Shown here one piece after another: positions 53,057-62,138 of a DNA stretch of 64,000 bases (the stretch's first letter is position 1; every line of letters begins with the position of its first letter). The notes beneath the pieces were generated by a model that was given only the letters and a program-made list of their open reading frames with translations, did no database searches and was not told where the DNA came from. The DNA is from Flavobacterium chungbukense. GTDB lineage: Bacteria; Bacteroidota; Bacteroidia; Flavobacteriales; Flavobacteriaceae. The stretch spans positions 62,001-126,000 of the forward strand of contig NZ_JAJGZV010000006.1 of assembly GCF_020805785.1 (NCBI RefSeq). The letters run 5' to 3'. The position numbers and the translations under genes were made by a program.

Positions 53057-53941
53057 TTAAATTTTAACACCTTTTTTCTTTTGTTTTAAAAATTCAATCA
53101 GGTACGTTCCATAGCCAGATTTAAGCAAGGGCTGTGCTAACTCTTCAAGTCGTGCATCATTAATGAACCCTTGTCTCCAAGCAATTTCTTCGATACAACC
53201 CACTTTTAGTCCTTGTCTTTCTTCTAGAACTTGAACAAATTGTCCTGCTTGCATCAAACTATTAAAAGTTCCAGTATCCAACCAAGCAGTCCCTCTACTT
53301 AGTATACCTACTTTCAATTGTCCTTTTTCAAGATAAACTTTATTTACATCAGTAATTTCATATTCACCGCGAGCACTTGGTTTTATATTTTTAGCTATTT
53401 CAACAACAGAGTTATCATAAAAATAAAGTCCTGGCACAGCATAATTCGATTTTGGTTCTAATGGCTTCTCTTCAATTGAAATAGCATTTTTGTTTTCATC
53501 AAATTCTACCACTCCATATCTTTCAGGATCAGAAACATGATAAGCAAAAACAACTCCACCATTTGGATCTGCATTATCTTTTAAAAGTTGTTGCATATTT
53601 GTTCCAAAGAAAATATTATCTCCTAATACTAAAGCAACTTTATCAGTACCAATAAACTCTTCTCCTATTACAAAAGCTTGAGCCAAACCATTTGGATTCG
53701 GTTGTTCAGCATAACTAAATTTACAACCAATAGTACTTCCGTCCCCTAGAAGTTTCTTAAAATGAGGCAAATCATGTGGAGTAGAAATAATTAAAATTTC
53801 ATTAATTCCTGCCATCATTAACGTTGACAATGGATAATAAATCATCGGTTTATCATAAACTGGCATTAATTGTTTACTAACCGCTAACGTTAGCGGATGT
53901 AATCTTGTACCAGAACCTCCAGCTAATATAATTCCTTTCAT
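53057..53941 (-). CDS. rfbA: Glucose-1-phosphate thymidylyltransferase RfbA
   Basis: A 294-residue enzyme that makes dTDP-glucose from dTTP and glucose-1-phosphate. [20 protein letters not shown] at the start holds the GxGTRL nucleotide-binding loop, [18 protein letters not shown] gives the following Lys and sugar contacts, [10 protein letters not shown] near 110-119 holds the metal Asp, and [20 protein letters not shown] near 157-176 is the EKP block. Length and the [11 protein letters not shown] motif are typical of RfbA. It follows rfbD with a 62-base gap. The partner rfbB is not found in the window. Confidence 0.96.
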   Translation of the reverse strand: MKGIILAGGSGTRLHPLTLAVSKQLMPVYDKPMIYYPLSTLMMAGINEILIISTPHDLPHFKKLLGDGSTIGCKFSYAEQPNPNGLAQAFVIGEEFIGTDKVALVLGDNIFFGTNMQQLLKDNADPNGGVVFAYHVSDPERYGVVEFDENKNAISIEEKPLEPKSNYAVPGLYFYDNSVVEIAKNIKPSARGEYEITDVNKVYLEKGQLKVGILSRGTAWLDTGTFNSLMQAGQFVQVLEERQGLKVGCIEEIAWRQGFINDARLEELAQPLLKSGYGTYLIEFLKQKKKGVKI

Positions 53942-54003
53942 AAAATTTGATGTAAGATTTTAAAATTTCTATTCATAATTAAACTAAAATATAAAATCAT
54001 CTT

Positions 54004-54849
54004 TTAAACAAATATTTTCTTTAGACTCTTTTTGTAATTTGGAATTTCTAGATTATAAACTGATTTTATTTTTGTTTTATCCAACAATGAAAAATTTGGG
54101 CGTTTTGCAGGTGTCGGATAAGATGATGTTGGAATCCCTCCTACTTTGCAATTGTAACCACCAAATTCTTTTATACTTAACGCAAATTCGTACCAGCTAA
54201 TTTCTCCTTCGTTTGAATAATTATAAATTCCTGGGATCCACTTTGGCGATTCTATTATATCAATCATTGCTTTTGCTAAATCGGCAGCATATGTAGGTGA
54301 TCCTATTTGATCATTTACCACATTAATTTCGTCTCTTTCTTGCATTAACCTTTGCATTGTTTTCACGAAATTGTTTCCGAACTTACTGTAAACCCAAGAA
54401 GTTCTAATGATAATTGATTCTGGATTTTCTTTTATACAAGCAATTTCGCCATCTAACTTACTTTCTCCGTAAATATTTATAGGGTTAGTTTTTGAGTCTT
54501 CGCATAAGGCTATTGAAGAAGTGCCATCGAAAACGTAATCTGTCGAAATATGAATTAATCTTGCATTCTTTTCTGCTGTATATTTTGCAATTAATGCTAC
54601 CGCAGCTTGATTTATAGTATATGCCAATTCTTTTTCCGATTCAGCTTTGTCAACTGCAGTGTAAGCTCCACAATTAAATACAATATCTGGATTAATTGCT
54701 TCTATTTGAGTTTGAAGTAATTCTAAATTATCTAATGTTGCTTTCGTACGATCGGCAAATATCCATTCATATTGAGGATACTTAGGTGCTAAAACAGAAA
54801 GTTCGGTTCCTACTTGTCCTGTTGCGCCGGTTACTAAAATTTTTTTCAT
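54004..54849 (-). CDS. rfbD: dTDP-4-dehydrorhamnose reductase RfbD
   Basis: A 281-residue SDR-type reductase giving dTDP-L-rhamnose in the last step of the pathway. KILVTGATGQVGTELSVLA near 3-21 is the NAD(P)-binding loop, DIVFNCGAYTAVDKAESEKE near 55-74 is a signature of RfbD, HISTDYVFDGT near 101-111 gives the catalytic-strand block, and INIYGESKLDGE near 126-137 supplies Tyr-x3-Lys. It overlaps rfbC by one base and is coupled to it. Together with rfbC and rfbA this indicates dTDP-rhamnose, provided an rfbB exists elsewhere. Confidence 0.94.
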   Translation of the reverse strand: MKKILVTGATGQVGTELSVLAPKYPQYEWIFADRTKATLDNLELLQTQIEAINPDIVFNCGAYTAVDKAESEKELAYTINQAAVALIAKYTAEKNARLIHISTDYVFDGTSSIALCEDSKTNPINIYGESKLDGEIACIKENPESIIIRTSWVYSKFGNNFVKTMQRLMQERDEINVVNDQIGSPTYAADLAKAMIDIIESPKWIPGIYNYSNEGEISWYEFALSIKEFGGYNCKVGGIPTSSYPTPAKRPNFSLLDKTKIKSVYNLEIPNYKKSLKKIFV

Positions 54850-55397
54850 TAAAATAAACTGTTACAATTATCTATAAAAGGAAGAATCTGATCTTTCTCA
54901 GAAACTATTGCTTCTTCTAAATTCATTCCCCAATCAATATTTAAAGATGGATCATCATATTTAATTCCGCCTTCTGAAGCTTTATTATAAAATTGATCAC
55001 ATTTATACATTACTGAGGCAGTATCACTTATTACTGAAAAACCATGAGCGAAGCCTTGAGGAACTAATAATTGTTTTTTATTTTCTGCAGATAACAAAAT
55101 GCTAAATGCTTTCCCGTACGTAGGAGAATCTTTTCTTAAATCTACTGCAACATCAATAATTTCACCTTCTAAAACTCGAACTAATTTTGTTTGAGCAAAA
55201 GGAGGATTTTGATAATGTAATCCCCTTAAAGTTCCTTTTTTAGAAAAGGATTGATTATCCTGAACAAAATCAATATTAATTTCTAAATCTTCAAATTTTG
55301 CTTTACTGTAAGATTCAAAAAAATAGCCTCTTTCATCTCCAAAAACTGTAGGTTCTACAATTACTAAATCTTTTATAAATGTTTTTTCAATTTTCAT
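54849..55397 (-). CDS. rfbC: dTDP-4-dehydrorhamnose 3,5-epimerase RfbC
   Basis: A 182-residue cupin epimerase. PTVFGDERGYFFESYSKAKF near 16-35, QDNQSFSKKGTLRGLHYQNP near 46-65 with the catalytic His, AQTKLVRVLEGEIIDVAVDL near 69-88 and VPQGFAHGFSVIS near 111-123 are the standard blocks; the proton-donor Tyr is in MYKCDQFY. Length matches the family. It ends in a one-base overlap with rfbD and starts 13 bases after the PglE-like aminotransferase gene. Product is the rhamnose precursor dTDP-4-keto-L-rhamnose. Confidence 0.95.
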   Translation of the reverse strand: MKIEKTFIKDLVIVEPTVFGDERGYFFESYSKAKFEDLEINIDFVQDNQSFSKKGTLRGLHYQNPPFAQTKLVRVLEGEIIDVAVDLRKDSPTYGKAFSILLSAENKKQLLVPQGFAHGFSVISDTASVMYKCDQFYNKASEGGIKYDDPSLNIDWGMNLEEAIVSEKDQILPFIDNCNSLF

Positions 55398-55410
55398 TTT
55401 TTAATGTTAT

Positions 55411-56538
55411 TCAGTTAAAGAAATTAAATATAACCTCTTTTATTCTAATTTTATCTTGCTGTTTTAAATTTGATCCTGATGGCAAACACAACCCTCTTTC
55501 AAATAACCTTTCCGCTATATTATTACCGTAGTAAGGGTATCTTTTAAAAAGTGGCTGTAAATGCATTGGTTTCCATAAAGGACGACTTTCTATATTTGCT
55601 TCTTCAAAAGCAATTCTGAAATTTTCTCTTTGTTCTTTTGTTTTTAATAATATTGTATTAAGCCAATAATTTGAAAAAAAATCCTCATTAAGATTGTCAA
55701 AAAGCTCTACGTCATTGATGCCTTTAAAAGCTTCTTTATAAAACAGGTGATTATTTCTTCTAGACAGAATATTGTGTTCTAATATTTTCAGCTGTCCGAG
55801 ACCTATTCCTGCGCAAATATTACTCATTCTATAATTGTATCCCAATTCACTATGCTGATAATGTACCGCCTTTTCTTTAGATTGTGTAGCGTAAAAAATT
55901 GCTTTATTTTTTTCCTCTTTTGAATTAACTATTAATGCTCCTCCGCTTGAAGTTGTAATAATTTTATTTCCATTAAAAGAAATGATTCCAAAATCACCAA
56001 ATTTACCACATTTCTTTCCTTTATAAGTACTTCCAAATGCTTCTGCACTATCTTCGATTATTGGAATACCATACTGGTCAGCAATAGCATGAACTTCATC
56101 TACTTTATAAGGTGTACCATATAAATGAACTGCGATAATAGCTTTCGGTTTTTTTCCTTTTTTTATTCGATCTTTTATGGCAATTTCTAAATTTTCTGGA
56201 CAAATATTCCATGTTTCAGACTCACTATCAATAAATAATGGAATTGCATTTTGATACAAAATTGGATTTGCTGATGCCGAAAATGTCATAGTTTGGCAAA
56301 TTACCTCATCTCCATCTTTTACTCCTAACAAAATTAACGCTATATGTATCGCAGATGTTCCAGAATTCAATGCCGCAATAAATTTTTTTTTTCCAAAATA
56401 ATCTTGGAGCTCATTTTCAAATTCATCTACGTTTGGTCCTCCAGAAGTAATCCAGTTTGATTTAAAAGCCTTTTGAATATATTTTTGTTCAAAACCACTT
56501 TCTTGAGATAACGACAAATAAATTCTTTTATTACTCAT
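55411..56538 (-). CDS. PLP-dependent nucleotide-sugar aminotransferase, PglE/EpsN-like
   Basis: A 375-residue DegT-family enzyme from the ATG at 56538 (MSNKRIYLSLSQESGFEQKY); the frame is open to 56577 but that part lies within the cupin gene. Blocks FKSNWITSGGPNVDEFENEL, LNSGTSAIHIALILLGV, EDSAEAFGSTYKGKKCGKFG, then SFNGNKIITTSSGGALI (PLP Lys), SRPLWKPMHLQPLF and ERGLCLPSGSNL follow Campylobacter PglE closely as I recall it, so the likely reaction is 4-amination of UDP-4-keto-6-deoxy-GlcNAc from the WbpM/PglF-type enzyme. It overlaps the cupin gene by eight bases. The product is either UDP-4-amino sugar for diNAcBac or similar. Confidence 0.88.
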   Translation of the reverse strand: MSNKRIYLSLSQESGFEQKYIQKAFKSNWITSGGPNVDEFENELQDYFGKKKFIAALNSGTSAIHIALILLGVKDGDEVICQTMTFSASANPILYQNAIPLFIDSESETWNICPENLEIAIKDRIKKGKKPKAIIAVHLYGTPYKVDEVHAIADQYGIPIIEDSAEAFGSTYKGKKCGKFGDFGIISFNGNKIITTSSGGALIVNSKEEKNKAIFYATQSKEKAVHYQHSELGYNYRMSNICAGIGLGQLKILEHNILSRRNNHLFYKEAFKGINDVELFDNLNEDFFSNYWLNTILLKTKEQRENFRIAFEEANIESRPLWKPMHLQPLFKRYPYYGNNIAERLFERGLCLPSGSNLKQQDKIRIKEVIFNFFN

Positions 56539-56959
56539 TAGGAATTGACCAATAATCTGCTGGATAACGCACATCATCCTCGCTTACATTTGTTAATGGT
56601 AATGTAGAAAATGACATTAGTTTCGAGTTCTCTTCTAAAGATTCTATAGCATTAGCATAACCTGCGGGAATGTGAACAATTTTACTGTCAAATTCCGAAA
56701 CTAAAATCGTCTCAATGATTAAATCTTTTGAAGGATTTTCCCAATTATCAATTTTTATAAAATGCACTTTAAAAGATCCTGTAAGACAATAAAAATTTTT
56801 AGCATCTAATTTATGTCCTTGCCATGCGCGCAAAGGATTTTCTTTGGAGTTGCTTATAATATAAAATCTTTCGATATCAGAAAAATCAAAATCATTTACA
56901 AAAGTGATACTTCCCCTATGATCGGCAAAATTCCCACCTTGAATTACTTTTGGTTTCAT
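56531..56959 (-). CDS. WxcM-like / FdtA-type cupin sugar isomerase or epimerase
   Basis: A 142-residue single-domain cupin. IQGGNFADHRGSITFVNDF near 6-24 resembles the entry of RfbC, RFYIISNSKENPLRAWQGHK near 31-50 holds the GHK motif, LTGSFKVHFIKID near 59-71 and SKIVHIPAGYANAIESLEEN near 92-111 complete the two cupin halves. Similar proteins are 3,4-ketoisomerases of dTDP-3-amino sugars (FdtA/QdtA) or unassigned sugar epimerases next to PglE-like aminotransferases. Overlaps the aminotransferase by eight bases and the WecA-type gene by four, so these are co-expressed. Reaction unknown. Confidence 0.75.
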   Translation of the reverse strand: MKPKVIQGGNFADHRGSITFVNDFDFSDIERFYIISNSKENPLRAWQGHKLDAKNFYCLTGSFKVHFIKIDNWENPSKDLIIETILVSEFDSKIVHIPAGYANAIESLEENSKLMSFSTLPLTNVSEDDVRYPADYWSIPNE

Positions 56960-57921
56960 GCGTTTAATCTTAAATTATTTTTATTTAGCAAATAAAATTT
57001 TAATGAATAAACAACAATCAAAGGCAGAATTATAATTAAAAAGATAACTGCATCGTTAACTTTCTGATAAAGATTTACCACTATACATGAAATTATAATT
57101 TGAACCAACCCATAAAGTAATGATACCATTCTGTGTTGTATTTTATATTCATTACTTAAGATTTGATAAAAATGCAGACGATGTGCCTCAAATATATTTT
57201 GTTTTAAATATAATCGGTGCATAATGGTACATATTGAATCAACACCATATACAGCTAAAAACAAAAGCCAAATTAGTGATTCTGTTACAAGAATTAGTTT
57301 TAAAGTTAGATAAATTACCCAAAATGCAATGGCAATACTCCCAACATCTCCAGCAAAGCATTTTGCCTTTTTTCTATAATTAAAAAACAAAAATATTAAG
57401 CTAGCCATCATCGAATACTTTATAAAACCGCTATCCGTAAAAAGCTGGAGTTTTGTATTTACATATAATAGCGATCCCATAACTACTAAAGTGTAAACTC
57501 CAGTAATACCATTAATTCCATCCATGAAATTATAGGCATTTATTAGACCAATTGCTAAAACATAAGCCAATGCAATACCCCAAATTGGAAATAAAGTGAA
57601 TAACCCTAGGTCAAAAAAAATGAGGGTAATGGAAAGAAAATGAATTGAAATTCTAATTTTATTTGATAAACTTTGAATATCGTCCCAAAAACTAACTAAA
57701 CTTACTAATGTTATTCCTGTAAAGAAAAAATAATTTGTTTGGATATGCTGTATAAAATAAAGCAAAGCTGAAAACCAGAAAATAATTCCTCCTCCTCTTA
57801 ACGTTATCTCTGTATGCGAACTCCTTTGATTGGGTTTGTCAATTATATTAAAATGATCAGCAACTTTAAAATAAAGTAGCATTATGATCATTAAGATAAT
57901 TCCTAAAATTGTATATTCCAT
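56956..57921 (-). CDS. Undecaprenyl-phosphate sugar-1-phosphate transferase, MraY/WecA family (WbpL-like)
   Basis: A 321-residue polytopic membrane enzyme that starts glycan assembly on undecaprenyl phosphate. About ten helices are seen. FWDDIQSLSNKIRISIHFL holds the DD metal motif near 92-97, INAYNFMDGINGITGVYTLV near 128-147 the NxxxxxDGINGI motif, FAGDVGSIAIAFW the later Asp, and FEAHRLHFYQ near 244-253 the His-rich cytoplasmic loop of WecA/WbpL. The short loop and small size fit WecA-like enzymes rather than MraY. A neighbouring SDR (60091) and the WbpM-type dehydratase favour a QuiNAc- or FucNAc-1-phosphate donor, an inference. Ten bases follow the fcl gene. Confidence 0.92.
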   Translation of the reverse strand: MEYTILGIILMIIMLLYFKVADHFNIIDKPNQRSSHTEITLRGGGIIFWFSALLYFIQHIQTNYFFFTGITLVSLVSFWDDIQSLSNKIRISIHFLSITLIFFDLGLFTLFPIWGIALAYVLAIGLINAYNFMDGINGITGVYTLVVMGSLLYVNTKLQLFTDSGFIKYSMMASLIFLFFNYRKKAKCFAGDVGSIAIAFWVIYLTLKLILVTESLIWLLFLAVYGVDSICTIMHRLYLKQNIFEAHRLHFYQILSNEYKIQHRMVSLLYGLVQIIISCIVVNLYQKVNDAVIFLIIILPLIVVYSLKFYLLNKNNLRLNA

Positions 57922-57930
57922 TTTACGAAA

Positions 57931-58863
57931 TTATTCCCAGTTAGTATCTTTTATTTCATCATAAACTTTCTGAATACCTTCTTCTAAAGTTGTTTTTGCT
58001 TTCCAACCAAAACCATTTAACTTAGAAACATCCATTAATTTACGAGGTGTACCATCTGGTTTAGAAGTATCAGTTAAAATTTCGCCTTCAAAAGCAACTA
58101 TTTTTTTTACTAAAATAGCTAAATCTAAAATTGAAATATCTTCTCCTACTCCAATATTTACAAGACCTTCTTCATTGTAATTTTCCATTAAATAAAGACA
58201 TGCTTCAGCAAGATCATCGGCATGTAAAAATTCTCTTTTTGGACTTCCTGTTCCCCAAATAGTAACAGAAGATTCATTATTACGTTTCGCGGTAATAAAT
58301 TTTCTTAACATTGCGGGAAGAACGTGCGAATTCTTTAAATCGTAATTGTCATTAGGACCATACAAATTTGTTGGCATAACAGAAATAAAATTACATCCGA
58401 ATTGGTCTCTGTATGCATCACACATTTTTATTCCAGCAATTTTAGCAATAGCGTAAGGTTCGTTTGTAGGCTCTAATTCTCCTGTAAGCATATACTCTTC
58501 CTTTAACGGTTGTGGAGCCATTTTAGGATAGATACATGAAGAACCTAAAAACATTAATTTCTTTACATTATTTAAGTAAGACTGATGAATTACATTATTT
58601 TGTATCATCAAGTTTTCATAAATAAAATCCCCTCTGTAGGTATTGTTAGCAATAATACCCCCTACTTTTGCTGCTGCTAAAAAAACATAATCTGGTTTTT
58701 CTTCAGCAAAGAAATCTGATACCGCCTGTTGATTTCTCAAATCTAGTTCTGAAGAAGTCTTCAATACAAAATTTGTGTATCCTTTTTCTTTCAATTGACG
58801 TAAAATCGCTGAACCAACCATACCTCTATGCCCAGCTATATATATTTTATCTTGTAAATTCAT
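57931..58863 (-). CDS. fcl: GDP-L-fucose synthase
   Basis: A 310-residue enzyme, the epimerase/reductase that turns GDP-4-keto-6-deoxymannose into GDP-L-fucose. I use the ATG at 58863 (MNLQDKIYIAGHRGMVGSAI); a TTG five codons earlier is possible. IYIAGHRGMVGSAIL near 7-21 is the NADP-binding loop, LGSSCIYPKMAPQPL near 105-119 gives the Ser, ANEPYAIAKIAGIKM-like segment (here TNEPYAIAKIAGIKMC) gives Tyr-x3-Lys, and NLYGPNDNYDLKNSHVLPA follows. It is preceded by gmd with a gap of 41 bases. The pair defines a fucose supply. Confidence 0.95.
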   Translation of the reverse strand: MNLQDKIYIAGHRGMVGSAILRQLKEKGYTNFVLKTSSELDLRNQQAVSDFFAEEKPDYVFLAAAKVGGIIANNTYRGDFIYENLMIQNNVIHQSYLNNVKKLMFLGSSCIYPKMAPQPLKEEYMLTGELEPTNEPYAIAKIAGIKMCDAYRDQFGCNFISVMPTNLYGPNDNYDLKNSHVLPAMLRKFITAKRNNESSVTIWGTGSPKREFLHADDLAEACLYLMENYNEEGLVNIGVGEDISILDLAILVKKIVAFEGEILTDTSKPDGTPRKLMDVSKLNGFGWKAKTTLEEGIQKVYDEIKDTNWE

Positions 58864-58904
58864 AGTGTTCTTCTTCAATCTAGATTATGAAGCATACTAA
58901 ATAA

Positions 58905-60023
58905 TTAGTATCTAATAGTTGATCTTACTTCATTTAACATCTTTTCTCTTTGAACATATTGAAGATCAGACATCATCATTTCTTTTACTAATCCAGCCAA
59001 ATCATACTGTGGTACCCATCCAAGTTTTGTTTTAGATTTTGTTGGGTCTCCAATAAGCAAGTCTACTTCTGTTGGGCGGAAATATTGTGGATCAACGGCA
59101 ATAACTTGTTTACCAATCTCGATTTGATAACTTGGATTACTGCAAGATGCCACATACCCTTTTTCATCTACTCCTTCTCCCCTAAATTCAATATCAATTC
59201 CCACCTCTGCAAATGACATTTTAACAAAATCACGAACATAGGTAGTTTCTCCCATTGCAATCACATAATCTTCTGCCTCATCTTGCTGTAAAATACGCCA
59301 CATCGCTTCTACATAATCTTTTGCATGCCCCCAATCACGTTGTGCATCTAGATTACCTAAATATAAGCAATCTTGTTCTCCGAGAGCAATAGCAGCAGTA
59401 GCCATAGTTATTTTACGAGTTACAAAAGTTTCTCCTCTACGTGGCGATTCGTGATTAAACAAAATTCCATTACAAGCAAAAATATCATATGCCTCTCGGT
59501 AATTTTTAGTAATCCAAAAACCATAAATTTTTGCTACCCCATAAGGAGAACGTGGATAAAAAGGTGACTGTTCATCATAAAGTCCTTTTTCGTTTTTATT
59601 TTCCGCTAAACCACCATATAATTCAGAGGTTGATGCTTGATAGATACGTGTTTTCTTTTCTAATCCTAGAATACGTACAGCTTCTAAAATTCTTAGAGTT
59701 CCAATTCCATCTACATTTGCAACATATTCAGGAGAATCAAAAGAAACCTTAACGTGGCTCATTGCGCCTAAATTGTAGATTTCATCAGGTTGCACTTCTT
59801 GAATAATTCTAATAACATTGGTAGAGTCAGTTAAATCTCCATAATGCAATTTAAAATTGACATGAGCTTCATGCTGATCCTGATAGATATGATCAATACG
59901 TTGAGTATTAAAAGAAGAAGCTCTCCTTTTAACACCATGAACCATATATCCTTTTTCTAATAATAATTCTGCCAAGTATGATCCGTCTTGTCCAGTAATT
60001 CCTGTTATAAGTGCAATTTTCAT
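58905..60023 (-). CDS. gmd: GDP-mannose 4,6-dehydratase
   Basis: A 372-residue NADP-dependent SDR enzyme that starts GDP-L-fucose synthesis. [20 protein letters not shown] near 3-22 is the nucleotide-binding motif, [20 protein letters not shown] and [20 protein letters not shown] are family blocks, [11 protein letters not shown] near 128-138 and [17 protein letters not shown] near 160-176 provide the catalytic Thr/Ser, Tyr and Lys, and [16 protein letters not shown] near 191-206 is diagnostic of Gmd. Works together with fcl just downstream. The product may also feed perosamine or rhamnose in other organisms, but fcl points to fucose. Confidence 0.97.
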   Translation of the reverse strand: MKIALITGITGQDGSYLAELLLEKGYMVHGVKRRASSFNTQRIDHIYQDQHEAHVNFKLHYGDLTDSTNVIRIIQEVQPDEIYNLGAMSHVKVSFDSPEYVANVDGIGTLRILEAVRILGLEKKTRIYQASTSELYGGLAENKNEKGLYDEQSPFYPRSPYGVAKIYGFWITKNYREAYDIFACNGILFNHESPRRGETFVTRKITMATAAIALGEQDCLYLGNLDAQRDWGHAKDYVEAMWRILQQDEAEDYVIAMGETTYVRDFVKMSFAEVGIDIEFRGEGVDEKGYVASCSNPSYQIEIGKQVIAVDPQYFRPTEVDLLIGDPTKSKTKLGWVPQYDLAGLVKEMMMSDLQYVQREKMLNEVRSTIRY

Positions 60024-60090
60024 TTCGTATGTTATTTTTCTTGTTTTGTTATTACTATTTTTTACAATAAATCTCTTTATAAGATTTAAA

Positions 60091-60990
60091 TTAAATTTTA
60101 TTTTTTTTTATGTAACTAATTACAGATTGTGGATTCCAACCCAATTCAACTTTAGCTTTTTTATCATCAAATGTTAAATCAGAAGTAATTTTTTTTACTT
60201 TTAATGAGTTAATTGGTGCTTTACTACCAAAAAAATCCCCTAGTTTTCCTAGAGTTTTTGCAAATCTAATTGATAAACTCATAGGATTTGACTTATTCTC
60301 ATTTTTTGCAATAGCCAGACTTAACTCATTAAAACTTGGATGAACTCCATCTGTCAGATTATAAATACCTCCTTCAGAAGAAACATTTATTAAAAATTTT
60401 GCCACATCTTCTGCTAGAACCATACTTTTACGTGCTTTTCCACCATCAATGTTAAAATAATAGCCTTTTCTTATAGCTTTTATCATTGCACCTAAATTGC
60501 CTGGAGGGTTTGTACCTACTAATAAAGGTAAACGCAATATTGAACAAATTACATTATTTTCTTTACACCAATTTTCTACTAACTTTTCAGCTCGAATTTT
60601 ACTTAGTCCATAAGCATCATTGGCCTCTAGCAGGCATTTTTCATTTATTTCACTGCCAAAATCTTTACCATAAACCGAAACTGAACTTATAAATACAAAT
60701 TGTTTGGGAACTCCATTTCTTTTTAATGCTTTTAACAAATTTTCCGTACCAATAACATTAACTTCATAGAATTCTCTTTCTTCAATTTCCGTTTTAGGAA
60801 CTGAGTGGGCTTTGCCTGCCGCATGGATGACAGTATCAAAATGATGACTAAATTCTGGAACTTCTTTATTTAAAGATAATTGATAGTTTCCTGAACTACG
60901 TGATAAAGTAATTATGTTTGATTTTTGATCAAAAATTCGAATAATTTCTTTCCCTAAAAAACCATTTGCTCCCGTTAATAATATAGTCAT
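60091..60990 (-). CDS. NAD-dependent epimerase/reductase (SDR), WbpV/WreQ-like
   Basis: A 299-residue extended [23 protein letters not shown] near 3-22 is the cofactor loop, [13 protein letters not shown] near 55-67, [20 protein letters not shown] near 101-120 and [20 protein letters not shown] near 133-152 give Ser and Tyr-x3-Lys, and [20 protein letters not shown] near 184-203 is typical of UDP-4-keto-6-deoxy-GlcNAc C4 reductases or UDP-GalNAc epimerases. Its place near a WecA/WbpL-type gene and a WbpM-type dehydratase suggests UDP-QuiNAc or FucNAc production. Overlaps the GT4 gene upstream by one base. Confidence 0.82.
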   Translation of the reverse strand: MTILLTGANGFLGKEIIRIFDQKSNIITLSRSSGNYQLSLNKEVPEFSHHFDTVIHAAGKAHSVPKTEIEEREFYEVNVIGTENLLKALKRNGVPKQFVFISSVSVYGKDFGSEINEKCLLEANDAYGLSKIRAEKLVENWCKENNVICSILRLPLLVGTNPPGNLGAMIKAIRKGYYFNIDGGKARKSMVLAEDVAKFLINVSSEGGIYNLTDGVHPSFNELSLAIAKNENKSNPMSLSIRFAKTLGKLGDFFGSKAPINSLKVKKITSDLTFDDKKAKVELGWNPQSVISYIKKNKI

Positions 60991-62138
60991 TAGATTTTTA
61001 ATGTTTTGTCAATTATATTCCAAATTTTTGTCTGCTCAAAATTTTCACGAACAAACTTTCTACCATTATCACCGTGAATTTTTGCAATTTTATTGTTTTT
61101 AAAATAATAACTAATTTTAAAAGCTATATCTGAAGGTTCATGTGTTATAAAAAGTCCCGTTTCATTTTCAATAATAGCTTCTGTACATCCAGTTGCTCTA
61201 GTTATTAAAACAGGTATTTTCATTGAAGAAGCTTCCAATGCAACGGTAGGGAATCCTTCTCTATAAGATGGTAAGATAAAAACATTCATTAAAGAATAAT
61301 AAATCGATGCGTCCAAAATAAAATCTGTAAAAATAATAGACGGATCATTTTTAATTTTTTCTTTCGAAAATTCTGAAATTGAATCTCTCGACTCAATTGG
61401 CCCAACTAACAATAATTTAACTCTTTGACAATTTTTCTTAACACTTTCCCATGATAAAATTAATTCATTAATTCCTTTGTCTTTAACTATTCGTCCCACA
61501 AATCCCACTACAAAATCATCCTCATGGATATTAAGTTTAGATTTTAACGATTGAATACGATTTTCATCATAAGATTCTGGATTATACTTTTCCTCAGCAT
61601 CTATACCATTACATGTACCTAACCCTAAAACAACATTTTTTGAAGAATTATTTAATTTTTCTCGCTCACTAATTTCACGTATTGAATTACTAACGCAAAC
61701 AACTTTTGTTGCCAGAGAACCAGATAGTTTATCGATGCTTTTTAAAATTACTCTTTTTAAGCCGGTGCTAGTTTCATAAATAATACCATGTCTGAAATAA
61801 ATTCTTTCTGGAACTCGTGCTAAAAAAGAAGCTATCATTGCCACCATTCCTCCTTTAGGGGTGTGCCCTATAACTTTTTCTATTTTATTTCTCTTTATAT
61901 AAGTATAAGTACAAAATATAGATTTTAAGTCTTTAAATGGGCTTATTTCTCTTGTTATTAATAAACTAAAAGGAATATAATCTAAATCATTGGCTAATTG
62001 AAAAAATTCTTCTGAAGGTGAACAGCCAAGGTGATACTCATTACCATTCTTTTTTGTGAGATACGAAAATTGTTTTCCAAAAAAATAATTAATTGAAAAT
62101 GAAACTGCAATAATGTGCAAAATTTTTTTACTTTTCAT
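60990..62138 (-). CDS. Glycosyltransferase, GT4-like
   Basis: A 382-residue GT-B enzyme. I place the start at the ATG 62138 (MKSKKILHIIAVSFSINYFF) rather than the GTG two codons earlier. IGHTPKGGMVAMIASFLARV near 90-109 and RIYFRHGIIYETSTGLKRVI near 112-131 are typical of enzymes acting early in O-antigen synthesis, including fucosyl- or N-acetylgalactosaminyl-transferases next to WbpV-like SDR genes. The donor half has VVGFVGRIVKDKGINELIL near 208-226 and YREGFPTVALEASSMKIPVL near 295-314. Overlaps its neighbours by one and 11 bases. Confidence 0.87.
   Translation of the reverse strand: MKSKKILHIIAVSFSINYFFGKQFSYLTKKNGNEYHLGCSPSEEFFQLANDLDYIPFSLLITREISPFKDLKSIFCTYTYIKRNKIEKVIGHTPKGGMVAMIASFLARVPERIYFRHGIIYETSTGLKRVILKSIDKLSGSLATKVVCVSNSIREISEREKLNNSSKNVVLGLGTCNGIDAEEKYNPESYDENRIQSLKSKLNIHEDDFVVGFVGRIVKDKGINELILSWESVKKNCQRVKLLLVGPIESRDSISEFSKEKIKNDPSIIFTDFILDASIYYSLMNVFILPSYREGFPTVALEASSMKIPVLITRATGCTEAIIENETGLFITHEPSDIAFKISYYFKNNKIAKIHGDNGRKFVRENFEQTKIWNIIDKTLKI

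Noticed and set aside
56539-56577. Upstream extension of the PglE-like aminotransferase to 56577
   Set aside because: The added residues lie within the cupin gene; the ATG at 56538 gives the family-typical N-terminus and an eight-base overlap.
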